Source of the DNA: Thalassotalea sp. Sam97
GTDB lineage: Bacteria; Pseudomonadota; Gammaproteobacteria; Enterobacterales; Alteromonadaceae
Direction of reading: 5' to 3'
Assembly: GCF_041379765.1 (NCBI RefSeq)
Contig: NZ_CP166919.1
Coordinates: 372,001 to 436,000, forward strand
DNA length: 64,000 nucleotides
Of this stretch, positions 63,111-64,000 are shown in pieces. A program made the translations under genes and the position numbers. The notes beneath the pieces were generated by a model. That model saw only the letters and a program-made list of their open reading frames with translations, was not told the DNA's origin and did not search any database. How positions within the stretch are numbered: position 1 is the stretch's first letter; each line of letters opens with the position of its first letter.

Positions 63111-64000
63111 ATGGCAACAGAATTTGCACACATATCGGTATTACTACAAGAAGCCGTTGACGGTCTGGATATAAAACCAGATGGCACCTACATCGATTGT
63201 ACATTTGGTCGTGGTGGTCACTCTGGATTGATACTTAAAAGCCTAGGCGAAAACGGACGACTGATAGCCATTGATAGGGATCCGCAAGCAATAGAGTCTG
63301 CGCAAAAATTTGCTGACGATCCTCGATTTCAAATCGTACACAGTGGCTTTGCAGACCTGCAGGAAATTGCCGTCGACTTAGCATTAGTGGATAAGGTCGA
63401 CGGTATCTTGCTTGATCTTGGCGTTTCTTCACCGCAACTTGACGATGCGAGCCGTGGTTTTAGCTTTATGAAAGACGGACCGCTGGATATGCGCATGGAT
63501 ACTAGCCGTGGGCAAACAGCTGCCGAATGGTTAAGCCGAGCCGATGTCGAGGATATCACGTGGGTATTACGTACCTTTGGCGAAGAAAAACAGGCATGGC
63601 GTATTGCTAATGCCATTGTTGCCGCCCGAGAGGAAGAAGAGCTTACCACAACAGGGCAGTTGGCGAGAGTGATTAAGCAAGCCGCCCCACAAAAAGAGAT
63701 CAAAAAACATCCGGCGACGCGCAGCTTTCAGGCAATCCGCATGTATATCAACTCGGAACTTGAACAAATTGAAAAGGCCTTGGCGGCATCGCTTGACGTG
63801 CTCAGAGAAAATGGTCGTTTGGTGGTGATTAGTTTTCACTCTCTGGAAGATAGATTGGTAAAACAATTTATGAAAAAGCACAGTACCGCGAAAAAGGTGC
63901 CTCGTGGTATGCCGATTACCGAAGATGAGTTAGATAAAACCAAGAAGTTGACCTTAGTCGGTAAAAAGTTGAAACCGAGCAAGCAAGAGGTATCTGATAA
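63111..64000 (+). CDS. rsmH: 16S rRNA m4C1402 methyltransferase RsmH (3' end off the window)
   Basis: SAM-dependent methyltransferase that methylates N4 of C1402; RsmI, also in this window, methylates the ribose of the same nucleotide. The frame is open to the last base; about 296 residues are visible out of the usual 313 or so. Motifs: the start EFAHISVLLQEAVDGL, SAM-binding DCTFGRGGHSG (about 29-39), LLDLGVSSPQLDDASRGFSF and SFHSLEDRLVKQFM. The ATG at 63111 has AGGAG upstream. Confidence 0.96.
   Translation, partial: MATEFAHISVLLQEAVDGLDIKPDGTYIDCTFGRGGHSGLILKSLGENGRLIAIDRDPQAIESAQKFADDPRFQIVHSGFADLQEIAVDLALVDKVDGILLDLGVSSPQLDDASRGFSFMKDGPLDMRMDTSRGQTAAEWLSRADVEDITWVLRTFGEEKQAWRIANAIVAAREEEELTTTGQLARVIKQAAPQKEIKKHPATRSFQAIRMYINSELEQIEKALAASLDVLRENGRLVVISFHSLEDRLVKQFMKKHSTAKKVPRGMPITEDELDKTKKLTLVGKKLKPSKQEVSD

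Overview
The window is a stretch of chromosome from a marine gammaproteobacterium of the order Alteromonadales; protein sequence and gene order suggest a relative of Colwellia or Thalassotalea (an inference from family resemblance, not from a marker gene). Base composition is moderately AT-rich. Almost everything is conserved core gene content, in gene orders shared with E. coli, Vibrio and Shewanella. I see no prophage, plasmid, integron, CRISPR array, tRNA or rRNA.

Layout. 1-10.6 kb (+): end of mreB, then mreC-mreD-maf-rng-yhdP-nit-tldD, a tightly overlapping shape, RNA-decay and envelope operon. 10.6-12.7 kb: darP (-) and pmbA/tldE (+). 12.7-13.0 kb: a small non-coding inverted-repeat element. 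13.1-22.4 kb (-): mgtE, then yrbG-kdsD-kdsC-lptC-lptA-lptB-rpoN-hpf-ptsN-rapZ-npr (KDO synthesis, LPS transport, sigma-54 and nitrogen PTS). 22.4-25.1 kb: two tandem paralogous Tsx/OmpK-like outer-membrane channels inserted at the normally compact yrbG/mlaF divergence. 25.4-30.1 kb (+): mlaFEDCB-ibaG-murA. 30.2-33.3 kb (-): degS, degQ, zapG. 33.7-40.1 kb (+): zapE, rplM-rpsI, petABC (cytochrome bc1), sspA-sspB. 40.3-43.8 kb (-): dolP, diaA, yraN, lpoA; then rsmI (+). 44.8-48.1 kb (-): a light-response cluster of CRY-DASH, a DUF2256 zinc-ribbon-like protein, an iron-sulfur photolyase and a small unknown protein. 48.2-48.95 kb: rnpB followed by two degenerate tandem copies of its own 3' end and terminator. 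49.2-55.2 kb: M13 and S9 peptidases, a DUF481 barrel, a second miniature inverted-repeat element and an EVE-domain protein. 55.2-60.3 kb (-): a 1693-residue hybrid sensor kinase. 60.5-62.2 kb (-): pgi. 62.4-64.0 kb (+): MraZ sites, mraZ and the first part of rsmH, the start of the division and cell wall cluster, running off the end.

Functionally the window is dominated by envelope biogenesis: rod shape (Mre), peptidoglycan precursors and synthase activation (MurA, LpoA, MraZ, RsmH), LPS synthesis and transport (Kds, Lpt), phospholipid traffic (YhdP, Mla), envelope stress proteolysis (DegQ, DegS) and OM integrity (DolP). Aerobic respiration (PetABC) and ribosome genes are interleaved.

The least ordinary signals are non-coding: the rnpB terminator duplications, two miniature inverted-repeat elements, an inverted second MraZ-like site upstream of mraZ, and the tandem duplicated channel module with its divergent upstream regions. 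I found no convincing entirely new multi-gene system; the photolyase cluster is the most distinctive gene set.
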